Notes under the pieces: generated by a model
Databases searched by the model: none
What the model saw: only the letters and a program-made list of their open reading frames with translations
Told to the model about the DNA's origin: nothing
Source of the DNA: Bryobacterales bacterium
GTDB taxonomy: Bacteria; Acidobacteriota; Terriglobia; Bryobacterales; Bryobacteraceae
Direction: 5' to 3'
Length of the DNA: 23,288 bases
Assembly: GCA_016789785.1 (NCBI GenBank)
Contig: JAEUQE010000130.1
Coordinates: forward strand, 1-23,288
Position numbers and translations under genes: made by a program
Shown: positions 1-8,957 of the stretch, piece by piece
How the letters are laid out: the number at the start of each line of letters is the position of its first letter
Position numbering within the stretch: the first letter of the stretch is position 1

Positions 1-3000
1 CAGCAGCGGGGCGACTTGACCATCAACGTGGTGTTGCGGCCCGGCGATATCAGGGAGACCGTGACGGTCTCGGCCGAAGCGAGCATGGTGCAATTCAGCA
101 ACGCCAAGCTCGACACCACGGTTGACAGCAAGATCGTCAACAACATGCCTCAGATCTACCGCTCCCCGTTCCTGCTCGCGCAACTCGATCCGGCAGTGGA
201 GAAGAACGACTCCGGAACAGAGTTCCAGCCCTATCATAGTTGGGGCCCGAACAATCAGCGCGTGGGTGGCGGCGCGCTCTACAGTAACGACCTGCAGGTG
301 GACGGTGCGGCGGTCGGCATTGGATACAAGACCGGATACGTCCCCTCTCCCGACATGGTGCAGGAAGTGAACGTCCAGCAGAACGCCGTGGATGCCGAGT
401 ACGGCAACAGCTCCGGCTCCAATATCAACATCACACTGAAGTCGGGGTCGAACCAGTGGCATGGCACGGCTCTCTACCAGGGCCAGTATCCGTGGGCCAA
501 TGCCCTTGAAAACCGGGTCTTCCGGACCGTGAACCAAGGCCGGCAGCATATCTATGGGGGGACGGCGAGCCACCCAATCCTCAAGAACAGGCTGTTCAAC
601 TTCGTCGCATATGAAGGATGGAAGAAGACGGACCCGTCGATGTTGCTGCTTACCTTGCCCACGGATATCGAGCGGGCGGGCGACTTCTCGCAATCGCTCA
701 ATGGATCCGGTGGGCTGCGTACCATCTATGATCCATGGACCACGCTGACATCAGCCGACGGCACGACGGTGACGCGGACTCCGTATCCGGGCAACCGGAT
801 TCCCGCTTCTGTCCAGGACCCGGTCGCGCTGCACTATCTGGGGAAACTTTGGAAGCCAAATCGTCCTGGCACCGGCAACTTCCACTTACAGAACTATGCC
901 GCGCCACTGCCGATCAGTTTCCCGTATAAGAACTTCTCCGACCGCGCTGATTTCCAGTGGACGGAAAACCTTCGGATCTCCGGCCGGTACAGTTTCTTTG
1001 TGACGCCGGTATCGGCGGCGAACCCAACGGGGTCGGACTACTTCCAGTCAGACCGGGGCAGCCAGCGTGACGCCTCGTCCTATACGGGTGACGCCACGTG
1101 GACGGCAACCCCAAATACCGTGATCAACTTCCGCGGGGAGTATCACAACTTCGTGGACGCAGCCAACTACAGCAAAGTCTTTTCCGATACGAGCGCGTGG
1201 GCGGAGATTTGGCCGAACTCGCAGTTCTACAAAGCGACGTTCGCAACGGGGAACAACCCGATTCTGCTGCCGCGCATGTCGATCAGCGGGAGCGATAACT
1301 CGCGTTGGTTGGACATGGGACCGGGCGGCGGTTACTGGGACCAGCGGCCGAATGGCGATATGTTCGCCTTCAAAATCTCACAACAACGCGGTGCGCACTA
1401 TTTGAAGACTGGATTCGACACTCGCGGAAGCAGGGCGAAGAGCTTTCTTTCCTTCTCGAACCCCGGTTTCGGCTTCGATGACCAGCCTACGAATGCGACC
1501 TACCTGAGCCCGAACCGGCTGACCTCCGGTGACCCTTACGCGACGTTTCTCATCGGCGCCGTGGCGCCCACGTCAGGAGCTCCGAGCAACTGGAACTCCA
1601 ATGGGACGTCGATGCCGATTCTGGCGTTTCCGAATGCCTCCACACGAACCTACAGCGTGTTCCTCAACGACGACTGGAAGATCAACCAGAACCTCACGTT
1701 GAACCTGGGCTTGCGGTATGAATTCCAGCAAGCATACAGAGAAGTGGAGGACCGTCTGGTGCAGCCGCTGGATCTCTCGAAACCCATTCCGGAGTTCCAG
1801 GGCGCCGGCGCTCCAGTGATGCCGGCCCAGGTGAAGGCGTACTACTCCGGCCCGTGGATTCTGAACGGCGCCTATCGTTTCGCCAGTCCTGACAATCGGG
1901 GTGCGTGGAACTCGGGCAAAGGCACGTGGTCTCCGCGCATTGGAGCGGCCTACCGGCTCAACGATAAGACGTCTATCCGCGCCGCCTTCGGCCGGTACAT
2001 CACTCCGTGGACCAATGCCAACTCGAACATGAGCACGGGCGGAAGCGGAGCGAACCTGCTGGAGGTGGGTGTTCCGGGGTCGTTCAACTACTACAACGGC
2101 GCGTACCCGAATGTGCAGGGTGTACCGGTCATGAGGCTGAGGAATCCGTTCCCGGCGGAGTTCCCTCTCGTGCCTGCGTATGAGAGAAGCCTGGGCGACT
2201 ACACGCTGCTCGGCGACAGTATCAGTTACATGATCGCGGACCGGCCGAGGCAGCATAGCGACCGGTTTAACGCCTCCTTCCAGCGCCAGTTGGCCGGCGG
2301 GATGATTCTCGACGCCACCTACTTCCTGAACTTCTCCAACTTCGCCTGGGATCTGCACCGTGACCTGAACATGGTGGATCCGAGGATCGGCTTCCAACAC
2401 AAGGGATTGACCAACGTCCAAGTGCCCAACCCCTTCTATCAGGCCCTGACGGTGGCGAAATTCCCCGGCCCGCTGCGCAATCAGAGGACGGTGAGCAACT
2501 CCTCGCTGATGAAACCGTATCCGCAATACGGCAGCATCAACGTGACGGAGGGACGGCCCGGCGGCGACATGCACTATCAGTCCATCCAGTTCAAGTTGCA
2601 AAAGAACTTCAGCAAGGGTTACTCGGTCATGTGGGGTTATAACTACCACTGGCAGGAGGACCAGCGGTTCTATGACAACATCGCTACGTACCTTGATGAG
2701 TACACGTGGATCCCAACGGATGCCTCCAAGCATCGCATGACCTGGGCGGCGACGTGGGAGGTTCCTTTCGGCAGGGGCCGGAACTACATGAGCAACGCGA
2801 TGCCGATCCTGGACGCGCTGATCGGCGGCTGGAATATCACGCCCACAGGTTTCTGGCGGTCGGGCCGCGCCATCCGGTTCGGAGGCCTGGTGGTCAACGG
2901 CGACCCGCGCGTGGAGAAGGCCGACCAGACACGGTGGTTCGACAAGACCGTGTTCTCCATCCTTCCTCCCTTCACGGCCCGAAACAATCCGTGGCAGTAC

Positions 3001-3240
3001 GACGGAGTGAACGGGCCGCAGCAGTTCAACATGGATGCCTCGCTGGTCAAGAGCTTCCGGATCCATGAACAACTGCGCTTCGAACTACGCATGGATGTGT
3101 TCAACGTGATCAACAACATCACCTGGAACAACCCGGATACCAACATCAATTCGGCGAACTTCGGGCGATCGGGCAACAACGACCAACTGACGCAGACCTT
3201 TGGGCGGCGGACGCAGCTCGGACTTCGCCTGCAATTCTGA
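1..3240 (+). CDS. TonB-dependent receptor, Oar-like, 5' end outside window
   Basis: The frame is open to the left edge, so the true start, signal peptide and probably a carboxypeptidase-regulatory-like domain lie upstream; 1079 residues are visible. The TTG at position 16 is an internal codon and not a convincing start. The visible N-terminus carries plug-domain features (LQVDGAAVG, then VQEVNVQQNAVDAEYGNSSG, then ITLKSGSNQWHG). A long beta-barrel follows, with many aromatic alternating strands. It ends in FGRRTQLGLRLQF with a terminal Phe, the outer-membrane beta-barrel signal. Known for the family: outer-membrane import of large or scarce ligands using TonB energy. The substrate is unknown. 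The secreted glycosidase-like gene 231 bp downstream suggests a carbohydrate (inference). No SusD-like gene accompanies it. It is clearly paralogous in type to the receptor at 10708-14193. Confidence 0.93.
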   Translation, partial: QQRGDLTINVVLRPGDIRETVTVSAEASMVQFSNAKLDTTVDSKIVNNMPQIYRSPFLLAQLDPAVEKNDSGTEFQPYHSWGPNNQRVGGGALYSNDLQVDGAAVGIGYKTGYVPSPDMVQEVNVQQNAVDAEYGNSSGSNINITLKSGSNQWHGTALYQGQYPWANALENRVFRTVNQGRQHIYGGTASHPILKNRLFNFVAYEGWKKTDPSMLLLTLPTDIERAGDFSQSLNGSGGLRTIYDPWTTLTSADGTTVTRTPYPGNRIPASVQDPVALHYLGKLWKPNRPGTGNFHLQNYAAPLPISFPYKNFSDRADFQWTENLRISGRYSFFVTPVSAANPTGSDYFQSDRGSQRDASSYTGDATWTATPNTVINFRGEYHNFVDAANYSKVFSDTSAWAEIWPNSQFYKATFATGNNPILLPRMSISGSDNSRWLDMGPGGGYWDQRPNGDMFAFKISQQRGAHYLKTGFDTRGSRAKSFLSFSNPGFGFDDQPTNATYLSPNRLTSGDPYATFLIGAVAPTSGAPSNWNSNGTSMPILAFPNASTRTYSVFLNDDWKINQNLTLNLGLRYEFQQAYREVEDRLVQPLDLSKPIPEFQGAGAPVMPAQVKAYYSGPWILNGAYRFASPDNRGAWNSGKGTWSPRIGAAYRLNDKTSIRAAFGRYITPWTNANSNMSTGGSGANLLEVGVPGSFNYYNGAYPNVQGVPVMRLRNPFPAEFPLVPAYERSLGDYTLLGDSISYMIADRPRQHSDRFNASFQRQLAGGMILDATYFLNFSNFAWDLHRDLNMVDPRIGFQHKGLTNVQVPNPFYQALTVAKFPGPLRNQRTVSNSSLMKPYPQYGSINVTEGRPGGDMHYQSIQFKLQKNFSKGYSVMWGYNYHWQEDQRFYDNIATYLDEYTWIPTDASKHRMTWAATWEVPFGRGRNYMSNAMPILDALIGGWNITPTGFWRSGRAIRFGGLVVNGDPRVEKADQTRWFDKTVFSILPPFTARNNPWQYDGVNGPQQFNMDASLVKSFRIHEQLRFELRMDVFNVINNITWNNPDTNINSANFGRSGNNDQLTQTFGRRTQLGLRLQF

Positions 3241-3246
3241 TGCGCG

Positions 3247-3286
3247 AGCCGCGCGGCTGACGCCTCTGGCGAAGAAGCCGCGCGGC
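3247..3286 (+). terminator. Possible hairpin after the first receptor gene
   Basis: The perfect palindrome AGCCGCGCGGCT (3247-3258) begins 6 bp after the receptor stop, and its core GCCGCGCGGC recurs at 3277-3286. The core is self-complementary, so the two copies can pair as a 10-bp GC stem with a 19-nt loop, or each can fold alone. No T tract follows, so this is not a canonical intrinsic terminator; it may stabilise or end the transcript. Confidence 0.35.
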
Positions 3287-3307
3287 ATCCACCTCGGGCG
3301 AAGCGGA

Positions 3308-3337
3308 TTGATGTTCGCAGGATGGCCCTCATAGAAC
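3308..3337 (+). promoter_or_regulatory. Candidate promoter for the DUF4832-like gene
   Basis: TTGATG (3308-3313) and TAGAAC (3332-3337) are separated by 18 bp. Each matches the sigma-70 consensus at four of six positions. It sits 134 bp before the chosen start codon and after the upstream hairpin, which would fit a separate transcript. In a high-GC genome such matches arise by chance, so this is only a candidate. Confidence 0.3.
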
Positions 3338-3471
3338 CTTTCTGTGAGCCCAGTGCAACGCGATTTCGCAGGCCCAAGGGATAGACTGGAGATAGTCGGC
3401 GGGTGACTGTGCCGGAGTGCGGTCAAAGTTGTGCCGGCCCTGGAGGATTCTTGCCCGCGGGTGTGGGTTGC

Positions 3472-5487
3472 ATGCTTACAAGGACAATCAGGAACATCTC
3501 TCTTCTCGGGCTGATCCTTTCCTCGCTCTCCGCTGTGAAGAGCACCCCGGCCGAGGATGGCAATCAGCCTTCGGGCTTGGCCGGGACATCGGTACAAGAT
3601 GGGTGGGTCACGGTCACACCAGCCGAGTTCGACGGCGCAATCAACAATCCGCTCAAAGGCTTTCGCGACTACAAGAAGGACGGCTACGGGCTCCTCAGGC
3701 GCCAGTACATCCGGTGGAACGAAATCGAGGTATGCGCTGACGACTCCATCGAGCGCATCATTGCGCATACCAACAGAATCACGATCGTCAATGGCAGGCG
3801 CTTCGAGGATCTGAATGTGAAACTCGTGCCGCGTGTGTACCTCGACTGGGATGGGTCGGCGGGAAGGCAGTATTGGCCCGCTGACATGCACACCTTCGAT
3901 TACGACAGCCCGGCTTTTCAAGAAAGGCTGCGGCGGCTGGTAGAGAAGCTCGCGAAGGCCTGGGACGGGGATCCACGGGTCTATGCCGTTCAAATGGGCC
4001 TGATCGGATATTGGGGCGAGCATCACAATCCCGCCCCGACCGTAGCACAGCGCCGGCTGCTCACCGAGGCGTTTCAACGGGCTTTCCGTCACAAACCCGT
4101 ACTCGTGCGGCACACGAACGCGGAGTTCATGCAGGCAGGCTTCGGCATCTATTACGACACGTTCGCCAACATCAGCCGGGAACCACCGGGTGGAGCCAGA
4201 AGCCAGTTTCCCTGGCAGGCCACCAATGTGTATCCCGAGATCTGGAAACAGGGGCCCATTGAGGGCGAGGTGGAGTACAACTGGCAACAGCAGCGGGAGG
4301 ACGCAAAGCCACTGGAAACCTTCGGACGCACTCCCGATGAGACGATGTTGGTTCCGGCCTATCGCCGCTACATGCTCAACAAAATTCGCCGCTACCACGC
4401 GAGCTACCTTGGCTGGATCAGTAACTATACCGACACCAGCCCAGAAGTGCTGGCTGGGGCCGCCGAGTTGCAAAAAGCGTTCGGCTACCGTTTCGTACTC
4501 GACGCGGCGACTTACCCATTGGCTGTGCCTCCCGGGCAGAATGTGGCGGTGAAACTCAAGGTACGAAACACCGGGAGCGCTCCCATGTATCTCGACTGGC
4601 CGGTGGCCGTCGCACTGCTCGATCCCGCGACGAAAAAGGCGGTCTGGTCCGCCCCGCTGGATGGTGTGGACATTCGTCAATGGGTGCCTGGCGAAGATTG
4701 GGACAGCGAGGAGTTCGCGTACCGCCGCCCCGCCGTGCAGCACAACTGTGAAGGTCACGCTACCCTGCCCGCGGACATCCAGCCGGGCACCTACGTGCTC
4801 GCGCTGGCCATTCTCGATCGTCAGGGCGGAATGCTTCCGAGCGCACGGTTCGCCATGGCGAACTACTTGCGCGGCGGATGGCACCCGCTAGGATACATCG
4901 GCGTCGGTGAGGCGCCGAAGGAAGCTCTTTTGAGCAATCTCCCTTTCGACAGCCCCGCCTTCGATGACAGTCTGCGCTACGAGGTGCCGGCGGCGCTCCG
5001 GGCGGTGCAGGCGCCGCCCATGCCTGCAGTGACAGCCGTGAATCCGTGGGCTCCGGACCGGGATACCGAACTCATCAATCCGTGGCGCTACTGGGTTCTG
5101 AGAACGTCGAACGACGACCTAGAGAAACAAGGTCTCTCGGATGGCCCCGGCGAAACCCGGGGCCTGAGGGTGACCGGCGATTTCGGCAGTGATTCGAGTC
5201 TTGAGTACCACTTCGGGGTCGGAGTCAAGCTCGAACCTGGCCGGTACCATTTCGGGTTCCATGCGCGGGGAACGCCCGGCCAATCCGTGGAATTCGAACT
5301 GGGCGACGATTGGCGCGTGGTTTCCAGGGAAGCACGGATCCCGCTGACCGAGCAATGGCAGGAGTACGGCATGGTGTTCGAGGTCAAGGCCACCACCCGG
5401 GACGTGACTACCGTGCGCTTCCGTCTCGCGCGAGATGCCAAAGGCACGTTCGACCTTGCCAATCCGCGGCTCAAAGCGGCGAGTTAA
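3472..5487 (+). CDS. Secreted glycoside-hydrolase-like protein (DUF4832-like)
   Basis: The product is 671 residues from ATG 3472 and begins with a basic, then hydrophobic signal peptide (MLTRTIRNISLLGLILSSLS). In-frame alternatives are TTG 3451, which has GGAGG 4 nt upstream, and GTG 3403; all keep the signal. The N-terminal half resembles a TIM-barrel glycosidase: NNPLKGF near residue 60, VKLVPRVYLDWDG near 120, and GLIGYWGEHH with Glu183, placed like the conserved WGE of DUF4832/GH-like families. A beta-sandwich-like middle region (about 340-500, NTGSAPMYLDWPVAVALLD) fits DUF4832. Residues 534-670 look like a carbohydrate-binding jelly roll (LEPGRYHFGFHARG). The likely role is extracellular or periplasmic glycan binding or cleavage, working with the upstream receptor. 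Substrate and catalysis are inferred; the family call comes from recognised motifs, not a search. Confidence 0.82.
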   Translation: MLTRTIRNISLLGLILSSLSAVKSTPAEDGNQPSGLAGTSVQDGWVTVTPAEFDGAINNPLKGFRDYKKDGYGLLRRQYIRWNEIEVCADDSIERIIAHTNRITIVNGRRFEDLNVKLVPRVYLDWDGSAGRQYWPADMHTFDYDSPAFQERLRRLVEKLAKAWDGDPRVYAVQMGLIGYWGEHHNPAPTVAQRRLLTEAFQRAFRHKPVLVRHTNAEFMQAGFGIYYDTFANISREPPGGARSQFPWQATNVYPEIWKQGPIEGEVEYNWQQQREDAKPLETFGRTPDETMLVPAYRRYMLNKIRRYHASYLGWISNYTDTSPEVLAGAAELQKAFGYRFVLDAATYPLAVPPGQNVAVKLKVRNTGSAPMYLDWPVAVALLDPATKKAVWSAPLDGVDIRQWVPGEDWDSEEFAYRRPAVQHNCEGHATLPADIQPGTYVLALAILDRQGGMLPSARFAMANYLRGGWHPLGYIGVGEAPKEALLSNLPFDSPAFDDSLRYEVPAALRAVQAPPMPAVTAVNPWAPDRDTELINPWRYWVLRTSNDDLEKQGLSDGPGETRGLRVTGDFGSDSSLEYHFGVGVKLEPGRYHFGFHARGTPGQSVEFELGDDWRVVSREARIPLTEQWQEYGMVFEVKATTRDVTTVRFRLARDAKGTFDLANPRLKAAS

Positions 5488-5504
5488 GTCGCCCGTCTAC
5501 GGCC

Positions 5505-5520
5505 GGAAGAGCGTTCTTCC
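5505..5520 (+). terminator. Hairpin after the DUF4832-like gene
   Basis: GGAAGA (5505-5510), loop GCGT, TCTTCC (5515-5520) forms a perfect 6-bp stem 17 bp after the stop codon, in the short gap between two convergent genes. There is no following T run. Together with the hairpin at 5524-5548 it may help end transcription from both sides. Confidence 0.35.
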
Positions 5521-5523
5521 CGG

Positions 5524-5548
5524 ACAGGCTCTTGGCTCACGAGCCTGT
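5524..5548. terminator. Perfect 8-bp inverted repeat at a convergent gene end
   Basis: ACAGGCTC (5524-5531) and GAGCCTGT (5541-5548) are exact inverted copies around a 9-nt loop. The loop contains the stop codon (5537-5539) of the - strand AraC-type gene, so the hairpin spans the end of that coding sequence. A smaller alternative fold, GGCTC-AC-GAGCC (5534-5545), overlaps it. The position between tail-to-tail genes suggests a bidirectional stop or an mRNA 3' stabiliser; no U tract supports intrinsic termination. Confidence 0.4.
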
Positions 5549-6544
5549 GGCCGCGGCTGGCGTCGCAACTTCGCGCTGGCCTGAGCGGATGCGCCCCGGC
5601 GATGTTCCGAAGCGGCGGCGAACGTGGCGGCTCAGGTGGCACTGATCGCAGTATCCTGTTTCGGCCGCGATCTGGGCCAGCGAAAGATCGCTCTCCACCA
5701 GAAGCTGGTATGCCCGGCTCACGCGCAGATGATCCACGTAGGCAGAGTATCTCAGCCCGGTCGCAGTCCGGAAGAAGCGCATGAAGTAACTGGGACTCAT
5801 GCTCACCAGTCGAGCCGCGCCGGGCACCCCAAGGGGCACATCGAGATTCGCGGCGAGAAAATCGAACAGTGGAGCAAGCCGCCGCAAACGTTCGCGGCGG
5901 GACTCGTAGCCGCTGCTTTCCACAATCCGATCCTGAAACGCCTGGTGGAGCACGATCAGCAGCTCAGTCAAGGCGAGCTTCTGACGGGCTTGGCGCGCGG
6001 GACCAGCAGCCCCCTCCAACTCTTCCGCCAGGAGCTTGGTCAGGCAGTCCCAGGCGGCGCGGGAACGGTCGCTGCTCCATGACAGGCGCAGACAACCCTT
6101 CGCGAGATTGTGGAACGGCTGGAGCAGCCAAAGGTCGCAGGGCAACGCCCCCGGGGCCGCCAGCAAGTCTGATGTGAAGACAACCACCAAAGCCTGCCGG
6201 CATGGCCCTTCAAAGGTGTCGACGCCGTGCAGCCGCAAGTTGTCGATGAGCAGGATATCACCCGCTTCGAAGGACTCCGTGTGGCTACCGACATGAAACG
6301 TCCCGGGTCCGGCGAGCGGACAGAAGATCTCCAGACGCTCATGCCAGCTCGCCTGGATGGCGCCGGGCGCGGCCGGAAACGCGTACAGATTGACGGAGAG
6401 AGGAAAGGCAGGGTCAAGGACCAGTTGATGCCGCTTCGCCGAGTCAATTCGCTGCAGGACACGGAGGGGTTCGAACCGCAGGCTACGGATTACATCCGCG
6501 GGAAGACGCAAACCGGTCCATGCCGTTGCGGAATGGCTGTGCAT
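5537..6544 (-). CDS. AraC-family transcriptional regulator with cupin sensor domain
   Basis: The product is 335 residues from ATG 6544. An in-frame TTG at 6580 would add 12 residues, but its AAAGG touches the start codon, giving poor spacing. The N-terminal part has a cupin-like ligand-binding core (about residues 58-115, WHERLEIFCPLAGPG then GDILLIDNLRLHGV). The C-terminal 90 residues form the paired helix-turn-helix: the first at about 243-261 (AARLVSMSPSYFMRFF), the second at about 288-312, ending with the family signature GYCDQCHLSRHVRRRFG. Such proteins bind a small ligand, often a sugar, and activate nearby promoters. It lies downstream of, and in the same direction as, the receptor and Tat-protein genes, so control of that set is a reasonable inference. 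The ligand is unknown. Confidence 0.9.
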   Translation of the reverse strand: MHSHSATAWTGLRLPADVIRSLRFEPLRVLQRIDSAKRHQLVLDPAFPLSVNLYAFPAAPGAIQASWHERLEIFCPLAGPGTFHVGSHTESFEAGDILLIDNLRLHGVDTFEGPCRQALVVVFTSDLLAAPGALPCDLWLLQPFHNLAKGCLRLSWSSDRSRAAWDCLTKLLAEELEGAAGPARQARQKLALTELLIVLHQAFQDRIVESSGYESRRERLRRLAPLFDFLAANLDVPLGVPGAARLVSMSPSYFMRFFRTATGLRYSAYVDHLRVSRAYQLLVESDLSLAQIAAETGYCDQCHLSRHVRRRFGTSPGRIRSGQREVATPAAATGS

Positions 6545-6612
6545 CTTGTCAGCTGGGGATCGAAACAGAGTCTCGCCCAACCTTTCGTGAGTGCCATTCT
6601 ACACGATTCCGC

Positions 6613-6653
6613 GTGTCTGGGAAGACACTGGACACAACACTGACAGACAGTGC
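6613..6653 (-). terminator. Two hairpins between the Tat protein gene and the AraC gene
   Basis: GTGTCT (6613-6618) pairs with AGACAC (6623-6628) across a 4-nt loop, and CACTG (6639-6643) pairs with CAGTG (6649-6653). Both lie in the 115-bp gap just after the stop of the - strand gene that ends at 6660. Neither has a U tract. They may separate or attenuate transcription into the regulator gene. Confidence 0.3.
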
Positions 6654-6659
6654 GCCATG

Positions 6660-8957
6660 CTACTCCAACACCACCATTTCGTGATCGAGGATGGACGGGA
6701 TGGTGAATGTGACCTGTCCCTGCGACCGGCTGAGCGGCAGATCGCCGGTACGAACTCTTGCGCTCGCCCGCCTGGGAGACGCGCCGGGCAGTGAGAGCGT
6801 GACCCGCAATGGGCCGACCGCGATCAGCTCCTCCAACGGTGCCCGCCATGTCGCCGCGCTCGTCAAGTTCACGATCTGCAGGATCCAGCGCGACTGTTGG
6901 CGATAGAGGTGGCAATCCAGATAGCCCGGTCCCTCGACACTTAGCGGGATCGAACCGCCCGCGGCCCATCGCACGATGTTTGCGAGTAAGTCGCCGTGAT
7001 CGGTGAGATGCTCCCGGCCGTAACGGCGGTCGAGATCGGCAGGTAAGAAGGCGATCCGCGACTTACCGCGCTGCTGAAGCACCAGCCCGGGAATGTCTGT
7101 CTTCGGCTGGCGCATCCACGAGGTTTCCGGCGGATAGGTGGGAAATGGTGGAACAAACGTGAGCGGCACTTCGGCGCCCGCATCCACACGCAGCGGCGTC
7201 AGCGTGCCACCGTACGGCACGATGTCTGTGTCGTCGAAACCGCGAAGGACCGCGTGCCGCTCGCCCGACGCTGGCGGCTCGTCGCCCGCCTTCGGCCCGT
7301 CGACTTTGCCGCGCCACTCAGGATGCAGCCGCAAATAGGTGTGGCCGTCGGGGGCGAAGCGATCGGAGCCCGGCCGGCGGGGCCCTTGCCTGCGCGCGGC
7401 GAGTTTCGGGACCGTGCCGGTCCAGTGCGCTGCGAAGAGATCCGCGAGCCCGTAATCGTTGCGCGGGTCGCCCCACTCGTTGTAGAGCGACGTTACTCCG
7501 GTCGCCAGCAACCCGCCACCTCCGGACGAGAATTTGCGGATCGCCGCGCATTGCGCGTCGGAAAGCGCTCCGATATTCGGAAGAATGAGTAAGGAAATGC
7601 GCTTACTCTCGGTCTCAATGTCATCGGCATGGACCGGCAGATAGGGAATCCGCGCCCGCACCAACGCGTGCATGAATCCGCTGTAGGGCGCGTCGACCAG
7701 GTCGCCCGCCTCGTCGCGGCCGAAGAAATCGGTGTTGCGCTGCGACCACACTACGCCCACCGACGCCGCCGGTTCGCGCCCGTGGAGCAGCGCTTCGTTG
7801 GCCTTGGCCCACTTCATCACCGGCTCGGCGGTGCGATACATCCGCCGGTCCTCGTGATAGGCGGCGATATGGTGCCACCACGGCTGGATGCCGCCCGCGA
7901 GCCCGGCGATCATCCACATGCGCGCCTCGGCGGGCGTCTTGCTCGCCACCCGGTAGTATCCGGGGCCCGACTGGTACATCGCCATGCTCTCCGGCGCGAG
8001 CTTGTCCCAGCCCATCATCGAATGCACGCGCTTACCGGTATCACCATTCTGCTGGAAGCCGGTATCATCGTCGCGGCGCTGATGGTCCAGCATCATGATA
8101 TGCGCACGCTTGGCGATCTCCCGCAGGTCGCGAAACGATCGCGATTGCGCGGAGACCGAGCCGCTGTTCATGCCCGACCAGATACAGTCGGGCCCGCCGG
8201 CGGCCTGTGTGGTGCGATTGTTCAGTTCCCAGAGCTCGATTCGCCGCGAATAACTCCAGAGGATCCACTGGCGGTAAGCCGGGTCGTCCCAGTTGATCTC
8301 GGCGGGCAGGGCGAGGCTGGTCTTGGCGCGGAACTTACGGTCGCAGTTCGCGCAGTAACAGATCCCTTCGCGGCCCATGCCCGCCCAACTGTTATCGGTA
8401 ACCCCGTCGGGGTGCGAGCGTTCGATGATCTCGCGCAACACCGACGGGAGATACTCGTCATAGTAAGGGCTCTGTATGCAGGTGATGTACTTGTCGGCGG
8501 CGCGATAGGGGTTGCCGCTGCGGTCGCGCGTGAACCAGTCCGGATGCGCGTCGAAGAAATCCTTCGAGGTGCGGTTGGAGTCCATGCGCGCCATCACCCA
8601 CAGTCCGTCCTTATGCGCGGCCTCGGTAAGTTCGCCGAACAGGTCGCGGCCCTTGAGAAACTGGGCGCGGTAGTGGAGGGGAAACTTGCTCGGGTAATAG
8701 GCGACGATGCCACCGGCGTTGATGATCACCGCCTGCGTTTCGGTGCGCTTCCAAAAGGCGCGCCACCATGGAATGTCATAGCGGTCGGGGTCTTTCTCGG
8801 TGATGTTGGTCTGGCCCCAGCGGTAGGCCCGGCGGTACCACGGCACCTGGGACGAAGTCGATTGGGCCGAGGTCGATTGGGCCATCGCGGCCGCCGCCAG
8901 AGGAGCCGCAAGAACGACCTCCCGGCGGGTGAGGGAATGCGGTGGGATTCGTTTCAT
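6660..8957 (-). CDS. Tat-exported glycosyl-hydrolase-like TIM-barrel protein (GHL6-like)
   Basis: The product is 765 residues. ATG 8957 is chosen because it overlaps the upstream stop as ATGA and gives an immediate twin-arginine signal (SLTRREVVLAAPLAAAAMAQ, Arg11-Arg12). The mature part starts as a TIM barrel (WRAFWKRTETQAVIINAGG). It has Cys200, Cys202 and Cys205 in ICYCANC following VTDNSW at the end of a predicted strand. From about residue 398 a second domain resembles the flavodoxin/amidotransferase-like fold of beta-galactosidase trimerisation domains (ISLLILPNIGALSDAQ, FSSGGGGLLATG). A beta-rich C-terminus follows. This matches hypothetical glycosyl hydrolase family 6 (PF14871) proteins as recalled; the activity is undetermined. 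The role is presumably periplasmic processing of the ligand taken up by the receptor at 10708-14193. A 15-bp tandem repeat lies in the signal-peptide end. Confidence 0.85.
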   Translation of the reverse strand: MKRIPPHSLTRREVVLAAPLAAAAMAQSTSAQSTSSQVPWYRRAYRWGQTNITEKDPDRYDIPWWRAFWKRTETQAVIINAGGIVAYYPSKFPLHYRAQFLKGRDLFGELTEAAHKDGLWVMARMDSNRTSKDFFDAHPDWFTRDRSGNPYRAADKYITCIQSPYYDEYLPSVLREIIERSHPDGVTDNSWAGMGREGICYCANCDRKFRAKTSLALPAEINWDDPAYRQWILWSYSRRIELWELNNRTTQAAGGPDCIWSGMNSGSVSAQSRSFRDLREIAKRAHIMMLDHQRRDDDTGFQQNGDTGKRVHSMMGWDKLAPESMAMYQSGPGYYRVASKTPAEARMWMIAGLAGGIQPWWHHIAAYHEDRRMYRTAEPVMKWAKANEALLHGREPAASVGVVWSQRNTDFFGRDEAGDLVDAPYSGFMHALVRARIPYLPVHADDIETESKRISLLILPNIGALSDAQCAAIRKFSSGGGGLLATGVTSLYNEWGDPRNDYGLADLFAAHWTGTVPKLAARRQGPRRPGSDRFAPDGHTYLRLHPEWRGKVDGPKAGDEPPASGERHAVLRGFDDTDIVPYGGTLTPLRVDAGAEVPLTFVPPFPTYPPETSWMRQPKTDIPGLVLQQRGKSRIAFLPADLDRRYGREHLTDHGDLLANIVRWAAGGSIPLSVEGPGYLDCHLYRQQSRWILQIVNLTSAATWRAPLEELIAVGPLRVTLSLPGASPRRASARVRTGDLPLSRSQGQVTFTIPSILDHEMVVLE
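8854..8883 (-). repeat. 15-bp tandem duplication in a signal-peptide coding region
   Basis: GAAGTCGATTGGGCC (8854-8868) is followed directly by GAGGTCGATTGGGCC (8869-8883), differing at one base. On the coding (-) strand it encodes the repeated AQSTS at the predicted signal-peptidase region of the GHL6-like protein. The in-frame unit keeps the protein intact. Confidence 0.85.

Noticed and set aside
1573..4884. Very long open frames on the - strand opposite the first receptor and the DUF4832-like gene
   Set aside because: Their translations are rich in Arg, His and Pro without domain motifs, and they lie opposite genes with clear signal peptides and family motifs. Long antisense frames are common in high-GC DNA.
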